DNA of 38,597 nt, taken from NCBI GenBank assembly GCA_002224055.1, contig AZLU01000010.1:1-38597 (forward strand). The letters run 5' to 3'. A program made the translations under genes and the position numbers. Origin of the DNA: Pezizomycotina sp. ARF18 (taxonomy: Eukaryota > Ascomycota). Positions 1 to 10,055 of this stretch are shown one piece after another (position 1 is the first letter of the stretch; each line of letters opens with the position of its first letter). Below the pieces are notes generated by a model. That model made no database searches, had not been told where the DNA came from, and worked only from the letters and a program-made list of their open reading frames with translations.

Positions 1-2330
1 CTTTAGATCTATAAATATATTTTTTTTAATAGTATTATCTAGTTTCTTCTAAAGTTACTATCGATAATATATAATATAGTTTACTAAATATCTAAAGTTT
101 AAGATATTAGGAGTTCTATCTTTCTATCTTTTTTATAGTATTATTTATTTTACTATTTTTTGTACCTTAACGCCTTAATAGCGTATAGTTATAAATTAGA
201 TTATAATAATTTACCGCCTCTATCTATAGCTACGGTAATAATTTTAACGCGGCTAATATTACCTTTAATTTATTAATAAAATCTAATTAAGCTTTTTAGG
301 TATATTATTTATTAAGATACGTATATAGCTAAATATAGACTATAATCTCTACTTCGTTATAACGTCTATCGATTAAGTATATTTTTATCTCCGTTATATT
401 ATAGCTTAATAAGCTTAAGGTTTAATTAACGTTTAGCTATCTTAAAGTACTATTAAAGTATAAGAGTATCGTCTCTACCTTTTTATCTTTTATAAAGTAA
501 ATCTAAAATTTCTAACTATTTTTTTTTTAAAGAAGGTAATAAACCTATATAATTTCTAAAGCTCTTTATATACGCCTATTAGTAGAAATCTAAGAAGATT
601 ATCTCTATTAGCTTATACTTACCTAAACGGGTTTCTCGCGGTTAGTATAGCTTTTAATTTAATAAGTCCGTAGCCTTATAGTTAATATAGTCTTAAAGAT
701 CTTTATTATTTTTAGTAATACCGGTAACGCTTTTATACTTAATTATTTATTTAATATAATTTTTACCGATATATCTAAGCCGTTATATACTTTATATAAT
801 AGCGAAAACTAAACTCTTTTTATAGATATTATAATCTTATCTAAGATTTCTTATAGTCTTATTTTATAATAGCTTTAATTCTTAGCTCTAGTTTAGTTAT
901 TATATATCTACCTTATTAGATTATTATTATATATTCTACCTTATCTACGTAAAAGATTAAGAATAGACTATACTTTATTTTTAGAGCGTATAGCGTATTT
1001 TTAAGTTTAATAAGACTATCGCTATACTTTCTACTAAGTCTTATAAATATTAAGCTAATACTAATAGCCTATAGTACTTCTTTATTACCGATTATAATAT
1101 TTTAGAGCTTTAAGAGAGTTTATAGGTAGAAAATACTTCTCTTATTATTATTATATAAGAAGATACGCCTAAGTTAAGGAACTACTAAATTATTCTTAAA
1201 AGCTAGTCTTATATTAAGGTTTATACTATAAAGCTAATACCCCGTTATTACCGCTATTTTCTTATCTTTTATATGCTTCTTATAGTTAGCCTTTTATATC
1301 TAACCTTATTATAGTAGTAGTATTTATCTTTAAACTTATAAACCTTCTTATTATTTTTTTAGGTTTTACCTTAGCTATTTCTTTTAAATAGCGCCTTATT
1401 ATCCTTAGAGCTAATATCTCTAATATATTATATTCTATACTTTACCTCTTTAATAAGTAGCGCTTTTTTAAGTATATTAAGGGTTAGTTCTTTTACTATT
1501 AAATCCGTTATTTACTAAAAGTTTATAATAAACGTCTTCTAGTTATTACTAAAGTTACTATAAATAAGATTAATAGCCTCTACTATAGCTATATTATCCT
1601 TTAAGCCTATACTAGCTCTATCTTCTCGCCGTCTCCGTCTTAGTCTTTTCTATTAAGATTAAGCTTAATATTATTATATATTCTAATAAGATCTTAATAC
1701 TTCTATATAAATTTTTAAATATTAACTTTATTCTTAAGTTAAATCTACCTTAGTTATTTTCTAATATAAGGCTTACTAATAGTAGTAATAGTAATATATA
1801 TTAAACTTAAGGTATTTATACTTTATTCGCGCTACTATTAATAGATCGTAGATAAGTACGTCGAGTCTTTATCTTATAATAAGCTTTAATAATAGTATAC
1901 GCTTTAAGTTATTATCTTAATCTTTAATATTTAGCTCTATATTAGTTACCGTAGCCTTAAGTAGTTTATTAGTAATATTCTAGACTTTATTATACTTAAG
2001 GAATATAATTATATATATACTCTAATCGAGGTAGTTTATAAGATTAGCCTTTAGCTTTACCTCGTTAAACTTTAGTAAGAGATATTATGAGATATATTAT
2101 TTAGAGAAGATTAAGAAGTAAGTCTATACGTTTATTAAGATATATTACTAACCGGGCTTATAACCTACTAGCGTAGATATATAGTATAATATCTAATAAT
2201 ATAGGATAGGATTAAACTATAGATTTAACTATAGAACTAACTAGATTAATTAAGAGAATATACGATGCTATATATAATAAACTAATAACTATAATCTTAA
2301 TATAATATATATAGTCTACCTCGACGGCTC
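1..2330. repeat. RIP-degraded AT-rich repeat (probable transposon relic)
   Basis: This block is very AT-rich. The dinucleotides CA and TG are almost absent: I see only a handful of TG and essentially no CA, while TA is in large excess and CG is still present. That is the signature expected of repeat-induced point mutation, which turns CpA into TpA on either strand of duplicated DNA in ascomycetes. No reading frame of useful length survives. The block ends sharply near 2330, where CA/TG-containing sequence resumes. The size and the edge next to a gene suggest one end of a transposable element, but no protein motif or terminal repeat is left to name its class. The left end runs off the window. 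Confidence 0.85.
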
Positions 2331-2534
2331 GCAGAGCCTTATCGTCGTAATCTCCTTAACATCTATAGCTAAGATCTTGATATCTCTAGCTAAAGTTCCT
2401 TATTTCTTAGCTATACAAGCATTATCTCGATGCCTATAGATTTGTCATGCCTCTTTGGCATGCCCAATAGCTAGCAGCTCCTACCGTCGGGATGGTGGTT
2501 CAGTCCCCAGGGGCGGAGAGGTAATCTAAGAACC
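2331..2534. other. Border between RIP block and gene, no gene seen
   Basis: Base composition returns to normal here. A perfect 6-bp inverted repeat, CATGCC/GGCATG with a 5-base loop, lies at 2446-2462 and could mark an element end. Nothing else is recognisable. Confidence 0.4.
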
Positions 2535-2560
2535 TTTTTTTTTTTTTTTTTTGGGGGGGG
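2535..2560. repeat. Homopolymer block T18 followed by G8
   Basis: Eighteen T are followed directly by eight G just upstream of the TPR locus. This is low-complexity sequence, and the G-run length in particular may be unreliable. Confidence 0.9.
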
Positions 2561-4016
2561 CCTATTTCGCGTTCTAAGCTAACAAGGAGGTGCAGCCCAG
2601 GCAGCGAATCAATTAACGCCGGGGCCAACCTGCGAAGAAGCCCTAGACTCATCGCTGCGCAATCAAACATAAATAAAGCGAAAGGAATATACCGCGGAGT
2701 CGCCCAGAGGTTCTTTAAAACCCGCAAAGCGCGATTTAAGCCTAAAAAGGATACCGCCGGCAGAAAAAGTGACGAAAAGGGCGGCAGGGCCAAGAAGCAG
2801 AAGCGAAGACCGGGAAGGCCAAGGAAGACGAATTCGGGCAGAAAGAATAGGTCACCACGGCTGAGGAGGAGGACGTGGAACTCCTCCGGGGTCGGGTCAG
2901 CTATGCCACGGCGCTCAAATACGAATCCGAATATAACTTCACCGACACCTTGTCCCTGTTGGACGTCGCTCACGATATCCTCTCGCGGAAGCTCAGGCCG
3001 TACGATCCTGATACCCTCAGCGTCACGTTTTTCGCGGGTTGGTCGCTGTCGAGGCTCAGCCGCTTCGAAGAAGCTATGGCCCAATTCCGGATAATCGCGG
3101 AACACTACGAAGGTACGCTGGGGCTCGCGACTTGAAAACCCGAGAAGCTTTGGCGGAACTAGCGGACGCGTATCTCGACCTGGGCGAGAACGACAATGCC
3201 CGGGTTGCGGTGGAGAAGGCCCTCGATGGGGATATTAATCTTAAAAGCGCCGGTGTTATCGCTGCCGACGACCACGGGCTGCTCACGCTGCGCGTGCTCG
3301 AAACTATCGCGCATATTCACCACTGGCAGTGCGAGTACGATATGCAGAACGCCGTCTCCGAGCGCGCGTGGAGGCTGTGCCGCGCGTCATTCGGCGAGCG
3401 AAGCCCGGAGTCAGCGCTGGCGTTGATCAATTACGGCGTCTCGTTCCTGGGGCGGGATATGTTCGGCGACGCGCTGAAGCACCTACGCCGAGCCGAAGCG
3501 GTTCAGAAAAATCATAACGTTTTAGACGAGCTGGAAGTCCTGCACATGAGGTTTTACATAGCCCAAGCCCTCCTGCTCGAGGGCCATAACACCTCGGATC
3601 TGCCAGATTACGATTCCCCGGAGGCTATTTTCCTCGAAGATCTACAGGTGAGGGAGAGCCGCTACCCGGACATGACCGAATTAATCCGGCACACGGTCAT
3701 CAAGCTGGCCGTTTTGAACGCCAGCCGCGGCGGCGAGGACGTAACGCGGGCTATTCCGTACTACGACCGGGCGCTGGTAATGTCGAAGCAGCTTTACGGC
3801 GACGCACACCCGCGGACGTTGGAGGTAGTCGACGGGTTGGTTACCGTTCTGAGCGACAGGGGGCCTATACTGTACGCTCGGCCGCTTTCGTATTTCGTGC
3901 TTAAAGCGCAAGAGAGGCTCTACGGTCCCTTGCACTCGAAGGTAATCGACGCTATTGATACGGCCGCAGGTATCACGGCTCGCTGCGCAGGTTGGGATAT
4001 TGCTCAATACTGCTGA
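2561..4016 (+). CDS. TPR-repeat protein (kinesin-light-chain-type repeats), frameshifted
   Basis: The C-terminal part, from about 2851, is a tetratricopeptide array. It shows helix-pair texture and three copies of the (F/Y)G-x-x-(H/S)-(P/S) signature of kinesin-light-chain-like TPRs: FGERSPESA near 3388, YGDAHPRTLEVV near 3796 and YGPLHSKVIDAI near 3920. Such arrays are protein-binding scaffolds and are common at the C-terminus of fungal NLR-like proteins; no NTPase domain is visible here. The frame breaks at the G-run 3120-3123, where one more G joins HYEGTLG to ARDLKTREAL. A basic open frame at 2561-2850 contains RRSPRL and an AT-hook-like RRPGRPRK. It is in another frame and may be the N-terminal part, but I see no ATG for it. 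The gene abuts the RIP block and may be 5'-truncated. The TPR call is good; the gene's start and role are unknown. Confidence 0.7.
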
Positions 4017-4073
4017 TTTTTTCAAGAGAAAGGGGGGGACATTGGCTAGGCCGAGTTGAAAGTGAAATTCAAT

Positions 4074-4348
4074 TACCGTATAAACTAGCCAATAACCCCG
4101 TACGGTTGAATAAGTATATACTCGCCAAACAAGCATGCATGCGTAGCAACATCGAAAAATCCGTCTAGATATCGCGAATAAGCACGTATACTATCGTTTA
4201 TAGATAAAAAATATCGAAGTACTATAGAAATCGTGGACCTAGCGTATGAAAAATATTTGTAGAACGTTGGTCTGAACACGAACACGTACTATCGAATAAG
4301 CATGTATTGGCCAATAAGCATGCATGCTTATGGCCAGTTTATACGGTA
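4074..4348. mobile_element. 275-bp MITE with ~20-bp terminal inverted repeats and TA target duplication
   Basis: The left end reads TA-CCGTATAAACTAGCCAATAA. The right end, read from the other strand, is TA-CCGTATAAACTGGCCATAA. These are near-perfect inverted termini with one substitution and one gap, each flanked by TA as in Tc1/mariner-pogo insertions. The interior cannot encode a transposase, so it is non-autonomous. Subterminal copies of (G/C)AATAAGCA(C/T)G recur near 4169, 4293 and 4311. A long palindrome, GCCAATAAGCATGCATGCTTATGGCC-like, lies beside the right terminus. The element inserted about 60 bp after the TPR stop codon. A conserved CpG/CpA content shows it escaped RIP. Confidence 0.75.
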
Positions 4349-4689
4349 TGTCACTTGTAAAGAAACAACGGTAGTTAGGGGAAATCCTACGGTTTTGCCA
4401 GTATCTTTTTTAGCCCGCGCAATACTGTTATAATCATAATAGCTAAGTATATTTTGTATTAAAACACGGGCGCATAACAGATTAATAAAGGATCGACGCG
4501 CCATGTCAAGTAATAAACAAAATACTACAAAATTTCCGGCGGGTTATTTGTCTCTACTAATTGTCTGTCTCAAGAGGGAATTTCGAGCGCGCAGTGAATC
4601 CCCATAAAAGAGAGGAAGTAACATTAGAACTGAATGTAAATAGACGAGAGGAATCGAGTGTATCATCGGTTTAGCGTGAAATCGAGTTT
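4349..4689. other. Intergenic, no gene seen
   Basis: AT-leaning unique sequence between the MITE and the tandem array. No open frame or motif of note. Confidence 0.5.
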
Positions 4690-6400
4690 CGATCCACCCC
4701 GAAATCTCGTCTGTACTGGTGGACTCCAGTTACCCAAACCAAGGAAATAGGTTCCAACCCATATCACCGTAGAAAATTGAGACCGTAGTTTGATCCAGGA
4801 TGGTTTCAGGGATTGTATTTTATAGTTGAGAAGACGTGAGGTATACGTTAAGATGGTCGGAGCTGGGTCGTTCTTCTCATCATGAAGAAGACGCCTAAAA
4901 CTTTCCGGTTGGATGATAATGAAGAATATGTTAGTCCCGAGTACCCTCCCACAATAAAACGGACACCAAAACGTATGCAGGGACTTGAGGTGAATCGATC
5001 GTTAACCTTAAGTACTCGTGGGTCGACTTTAGATCCACACGATGTCCTCTATTTCGATTTTCGTTAGGCAAGAATGAGGAAGACAAGATGGGTTCACTAT
5101 TGAAAATTTATGGTTTCTCAAAGTACGACGCCGCTGGAGCCCGAGACCGCTACGCGATAGAGCCCAGCCCCACGGTGTAATTCCCAAGATTTGACGTGTA
5201 GGGAGGTAGTATTGATGAAGTTATAAGAAATAATTTTTCGCTCCCATACAAAGCCATGCATGGCTCGTAGCGTTATTTTGTATAGGAAAACGATACTGAA
5301 AATTTAAACATCAGTTTACAACCCAAACCTGCTAAGAATAAAAAGTTAACGCTTTATTTTATGCACGCTGGTAAGCCTTCACGAGGATACCAATAGTTAG
5401 CTCTAGCGGTATACTTCGATCCACTCGATATGTTGGGTAGTCGGTTTCGAGTGGTTAATTGCCTGAAGTACGAATCATTTTTCATTTTCAGGCCACGGCG
5501 AAATTTGGGGTGGACAAGTTATGTCGGCAAGACATGTAATCTATATTAATCGATCGAGCTCGACTAAGCGCATTGAATGCCGCTTTACTTAGAGTGGTTC
5601 AAAGCATTTTCTCGGAGTGATTCGTGATATTGCTGTCTCTCACACTAGATCGTCAAACCGCTGTAAGGGGCAAAACAATCAATGACAATTTCACGCCGTA
5701 AAACCATATAAACAGAAAAAGGACGGCAAATTCGTATGCAGGGATGCAAGGCTTTATTTGATATCAAGGGATAGCCGTGGCCATATACTTTGGTCCACCC
5801 GATCTTTGCCAAGTGCTTTGGGTGCCACCTTTCTAACTCCTAAAGAATTTCTCGACGACCAAAATTTGGGTTGACCGAGTTATATCGGCAAGACATGAGA
5901 CTGATACCCTTCAATTCAACTCGAGTAGGCGCGTCGATTGCTATATTTCTTGAGGGTATCCAAGGCGTTTAATACGGGCAGTCCGTGATCTTGGTGTTCC
6001 ACAATGGCCTGACGACCCGCTTGAGTTGAAAACTTCAATGACTGATTTACACCTTAAAACTCATGAAACCGGAAAAGAACGGTGGAACGTATGCACCGAA
6101 GAAGGGCCTACCTAAATATCTCATAGGATTGATCCTGTGATATACTTTTGGTCCGCCCCATACTTTGGGTGCAGTTGGTTGAGTTGACCATGGTTGAAAT
6201 CGCATTTCAACTATGGCCAGAGAACAACGAAATTCCGGGTGGATCGAGTTGTATCGGCACCGCAAGATATTTATATCAATCGATTCGGCTCAAGAACGCC
6301 CATTGGAATATCTGTTACTGGAAACTCGTAGAGTCAAGTAAAATGAGTTATTCGTGGCGTCAATATCCCATATTGGATTGCTTGATGAGGTTGACGCACT
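4690..6400. repeat. Array of about five diverged ~365-bp tandem units
   Basis: Several landmarks recur in the same order at similar spacing. A TATACTT(T)-GRTCCRCYC-type motif appears with its TCC near 4693, 5033, 5420, 5794 and 6152 (steps 340, 387, 374 and 358). TCGGCAAGACATG occurs at 5524 and 5885, with TCGGCACCGCAAGAT at 6254. CGTATGCA occurs at 4972, 5733 and 6088, with a weaker ATGCAC at 5361. The phrase AA(A/T)TTKGGGTKGA precedes the TCGGCA motif in each of the last three units. The copies are old: stretches between landmarks are barely alignable. Frames are closed by stops; the one 61-codon ORF (4882-5067) spans a unit junction and is not shared by the other copies. I infer a decayed minisatellite-like or gene-derived repeat. 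Its origin is unknown. Confidence 0.7.
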
Positions 6401-6767
6401 AACCACAGCCTATACAAGCCACACCAAGAAACATCAGCCACAACTTTAACAATACCTTTGTTTGAAAACTTTAAACCCAAAATGCCAACCTCCGCTTTTT
6501 CGATTTTCCACCTCAGTTACGAAAAAATTTCCCTTTTCACCGTTACCAAATATCCGATCATTTCAATTCGTCGCCTTCTCTAACAAACAAAGAGAAAGAA
6601 CTCGTCAAAACTCTCAAACACATGAGCTCGCGTCTCATGTTCTGAAACGCGGTAACGGGAAATATAACGATACGAGAACTCCCCGGTAACCAACCCCTCA
6701 GTAACGTTAACGTCAAATCGCAAATTGCGTTAAATCATTGAGAGAGACGAACTAGGGAAAAAAAGGA
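6401..6767. promoter_or_regulatory. Probable upstream region of the C2H2-like gene
   Basis: C- and A-rich, no convincing ORF. It carries short CA-rich and CT-rich patches as in fungal leaders. No TATA box is obvious. Confidence 0.35.
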
Positions 6768-8382
6768 ATGTCCGTGAACGGCTTCGTGCATGATGCTATT
6801 GTCGGCAGCGAGCCGCTGACCTCCCGGTCTCCCTCACCCACCAGCTCCTCCACTCCTCCCCGCCGCAGCACAACGCCAACGAGGAGGACGACATCGACCG
6901 GCGCGTCGTCCAGCACCTCACGTCGGCGGACGTCGACATCCACCGGACCTCATAGCGCAAACCGAAGCGCAGCTCGCACAACAGCAACAACAACAAGCCG
7001 CCGCCGTTGTCGCAACCACCGCAGCCACTATCACAAACGATAACAATACTGCTATCGTAACAAACAACAACAACCTAGACCTCCTCCCCAAGCTCGAAGG
7101 CACCGGCGTAGTCTGCCCCGTATGCCAAAAGTCCTACGCATCCTCCTCCGATTCCAAGGTTCCCTCCGCTCGCACTTCCGCCACATGATCTCCAAAAACG
7201 ACGCAGAGCACCGCGCCTACCGCGACGCCGAAAAGGAAGCCAAGAGCAAAGAAGTCGCCGCCTCCGCCAAATCCAAAGCCCGCGACCGCGTCCGTAAATT
7301 CCGCGCCGCGAGAGCGGAAGAAGCGCGCAAAGCGGGACCGTTGGGTATCGACCGCGCGAAGATACAGAGTAAGAGCGCAACCGAGCGTAGGAAACTGAAG
7401 AAGGAAGTCGACGCGATCCCGCCGCGGGCCGGAACCTGCTGTTCCTGTCTTACCGGTGTTTTGGACGTTGGACGGCCTGTTGGGAATCCGTATTATCTGC
7501 TGGGGAGGTTGTTGGTGTTAAACCGCCTGTTTGAGGAATAGTGATGCTAGTGGTGCGGATGTTGTTGCGGGGTATAAAGCTACGCTGGAGATAGTAGCGC
7601 CGGGGCAGACCGTCGCGAATATATTCGAGAGGTGTGGCGTTGCGTACAGCGCGCAGGGTCTGCCGTGGTCGGAGGCGATGGCGAAGTACGACGGCGCCGA
7701 AGAGGGTTCGCACGAGGAGATGGTGAAGGAGTACGTCGGCTACCTGAAAGCCGAGTCGAATACAGGAAGGAGATGGACGAGTATCAAGTAGCGATTGAGA
7801 AGCATAGGAAGGCGGTAAGTGCACTCTTCCTGGGTGATCTCACTTTTACATTGCATACTATTGTACTAACCTCGCCACGCGCATTTGAATAGGTCGAGGA
7901 ATACGAGAAGCTCAAGGATATCGAGTCGCGTGTCCGCGAGAACGTGAATAACTGGTGGGAATCAAAAGGCCGCATGCGACTGGGCAGCACTGGCGAGGCT
8001 GGAGCCGATATGGAGCTCAGCCACGAGGGTGACGCCATTGGCGAAAGTATGGAACCGCAGAACCAAGAACAGGCAATGTCGAACAGCCCACCGGATCCAG
8101 AGATGATGGACGTCACCGAAGATACGAAAGTCGAGCCGACGATGGATACGCGGCAAGATCATCCCGAGATCGACCCCAGATTACAACAGCCGAGGCTGCG
8201 ACCGCGGCGGACGAAGTAATGGTCGACCCGAACATCGACATGGCCCTGCAGCAGGACATTGCGGGCCAGCTTAGGACGCCCAGGTGGGTGAAAGCGACAG
8301 TGCGAGGCCAAGCCTTTCTCAGCTCAGACGACTTTACTACGATCCCGAGACTAGTACTTACTACGCTAGTATTAAAACTTGA
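6768..8382 (+). CDS. C2H2-like zinc-finger protein, conserved-looking, frameshifted
   Basis: The start MSVNGFVHDA is followed, across frames, by an acidic stretch, a poly-Q run and a finger-like CPVCQKSYASS ... RSHFRHM (7111-7190). A highly charged Lys/Arg/Glu/Ala coiled-coil-like region then runs to about 7420. The Cys-His spacing (16 residues, then HxxH) is longer than the classic finger, so zinc binding is inferred. A clean 78-bp intron lies at 7815-7892 (GTAAGT, TACTAAC, TAG). The frame is lost near 6826, 6948, 7156, about 7430-7540, 7758, about 8170 and 8335. Four of these are repaired by adding one base to a run (GG, CC, TT and TTT). With the last repair the protein ends in a Tyr-rich tail, DPETSTYYASIKT, at 8382. 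I infer a nuclear or nucleic-acid-binding protein. I do not recognise the family. Confidence 0.6.
7815..7892 (+). other. Spliceosomal intron in the C2H2-like gene
   Basis: GTAAGT donor, perfect TACTAAC branch site at about 7864, and TAG acceptor. It falls between codons (phase 0), joining KHRKA to VEEYEKL. Confidence 0.9.
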
Positions 8383-8386
8383 CAAG

Positions 8387-8427
<41 letters not shown>
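8387..8427. repeat. Poly(A) tract, 41 bp
   Basis: Forty-one uninterrupted A begin 4 bp after the proposed stop codon of the C2H2-like gene. The gene keeps its intron, so this is not a retro-copied tail. Confidence 0.95.
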
Positions 8428-8428
<1 letters not shown>

Positions 8429-9420
8429 AGCCTCTATACCCATTCTTACTTTATCATTAAGTTCCCGTTGATGTCAAAAGAAATACTATTCAGGATTATT
8501 ACGATTATTATTGCTTTCGTGGGTTCGGTGACGATGGAATTGGACTTGTTTGTTCACTAACTTCTCATCCTTCTGTTCTATTACTGTGCTGCCTCTACTA
8601 ATAACTTTCCCAGTTTTCACGAAAACTGCCCATGAAAATTATTCCCTGGACTCCGATTGGTGATATTTCTTTTCGTTCCCTCTATATCTCCGATTTAATC
8701 GATCAAATCTCGATTCCTTGTAAGATAAATCGTTGTTAGTACTCTTATTATTTCCTCTTATGTCTCTTTTAATAATGGGATCAACGACAATTGACGATAT
8801 ACGTTCTGTATTAACTACCTCTTCCTACTATCTATTATTCGAGTAATATTATTCTTCTGTATTTACTCTCTAATGTGCATAACGCAAAAAAGTGGATACA
8901 TCACTTCTTTACTTTCTCCCACGTGTAACCGGTGCTTCTTGTCTTGAAATTTTTTCACTGTACATGAATTATATGTATGTATTACCGCATACCAGGATCC
9001 TGGCACTCGGGCTCAAGATACCGGATACAGCAGCTCTTTTTGGGATTCTGGATTTCAGAAAATCTCGATTGCTCGATCGCTGTGTTTGCGAGCATTGCGA
9101 CATTCTGGAATTCTCGTTCACACGCTTTAATAGGCCCTTTAACAGAAATAAATAAATAAAATAACCAGAGGATCCTGTAGTGCCGAAACTTTAGCAGTCG
9201 ACGACATTTGTGCTACAATATGCTTTACTTTGAGGGTTGAAACGCCCTTCTCGCCCAGGAAAAAAGTCACAGCCGGCAGCTCCCGGGGGTTGGTCCTTGA
9301 CTCCTTGGGAGGATTCGCTCGTATAGTACCATGCGACAATAGCCTTGTCAACCACCGGCATCGTGGAATTGTACCGGATCGACGATCTGACGGAGCGGAA
9401 TAAGTATCAGCCAAAACACC

Positions 9421-9451
<31 letters not shown>

Positions 9452-10055
9452 TGCTGTCATGTACGAACGAAAGCAGGCAGGGCTGCTGTCTAACTATTTC
9501 TAGCAATAAGCTGCTTCTGCTATTTATCCCTCATTCTTTGAACTTTTACTGTGATTGGAATCAGTATAGGTAGGTATCCACACTCCCTGTTGCATTGTTT
9601 ATTGCTTATTTTTTTCCGGGGAGTATTCTTTTAATTTCGTTGTTTTTATACGTTAGCCTACTTGTTACTACTATTACCGATTTCCGATCCTTTTTTTCCC
9701 TTCCTTTCACCGCCTCCTAAGAATCGAATCACACATCACAACACACAAAAACACATACAACAACTTTGGTAAACTCACCACCACGGTTTCAATCACCCTC
9801 CACCGTTTTCGAAACATCCTCCTCCATCTCCAGTCCTTCCTCCCTTATGCATCATCACACAATACCGGCAGATTGTTTATAGCCCAGGTTCCACAGGCCA
9901 GGGGAGCCCTCGTCACCAAGGAAAAACACGCTCTAATTCTCTCGTCATCCAGGGGCGGTCCGTTCCCGCCCGACGGACGCCTCCTGGTCGACTTTCTTTC
10001 GACGTCATCCATTCCTATCTTTTCTACCTTCCTCTCTTCCTTTCTTTCGATCACG
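8428..10055. promoter_or_regulatory. Intergenic region and upstream region of the histidine kinase
   Basis: No supported gene. It holds an A29 tract at 9421-9449. Pyrimidine-rich stretches at about 9670-9720 and 10010-10050 sit just before the kinase ATG, as is usual in fungal leaders. A CRE-like GACGTCA lies near 10000. Confidence 0.5.
9421..9449. repeat. Poly(A) tract, 29 bp
   Basis: Uninterrupted A29 in intergenic sequence. Confidence 0.95.

Noticed and set aside
2500-3105. 201-codon open frame on the minus strand
   Set aside because: It is the antisense shadow of the TPR locus, runs through the poly(T)/poly(G) block as Lys/Pro, and shows no domain.
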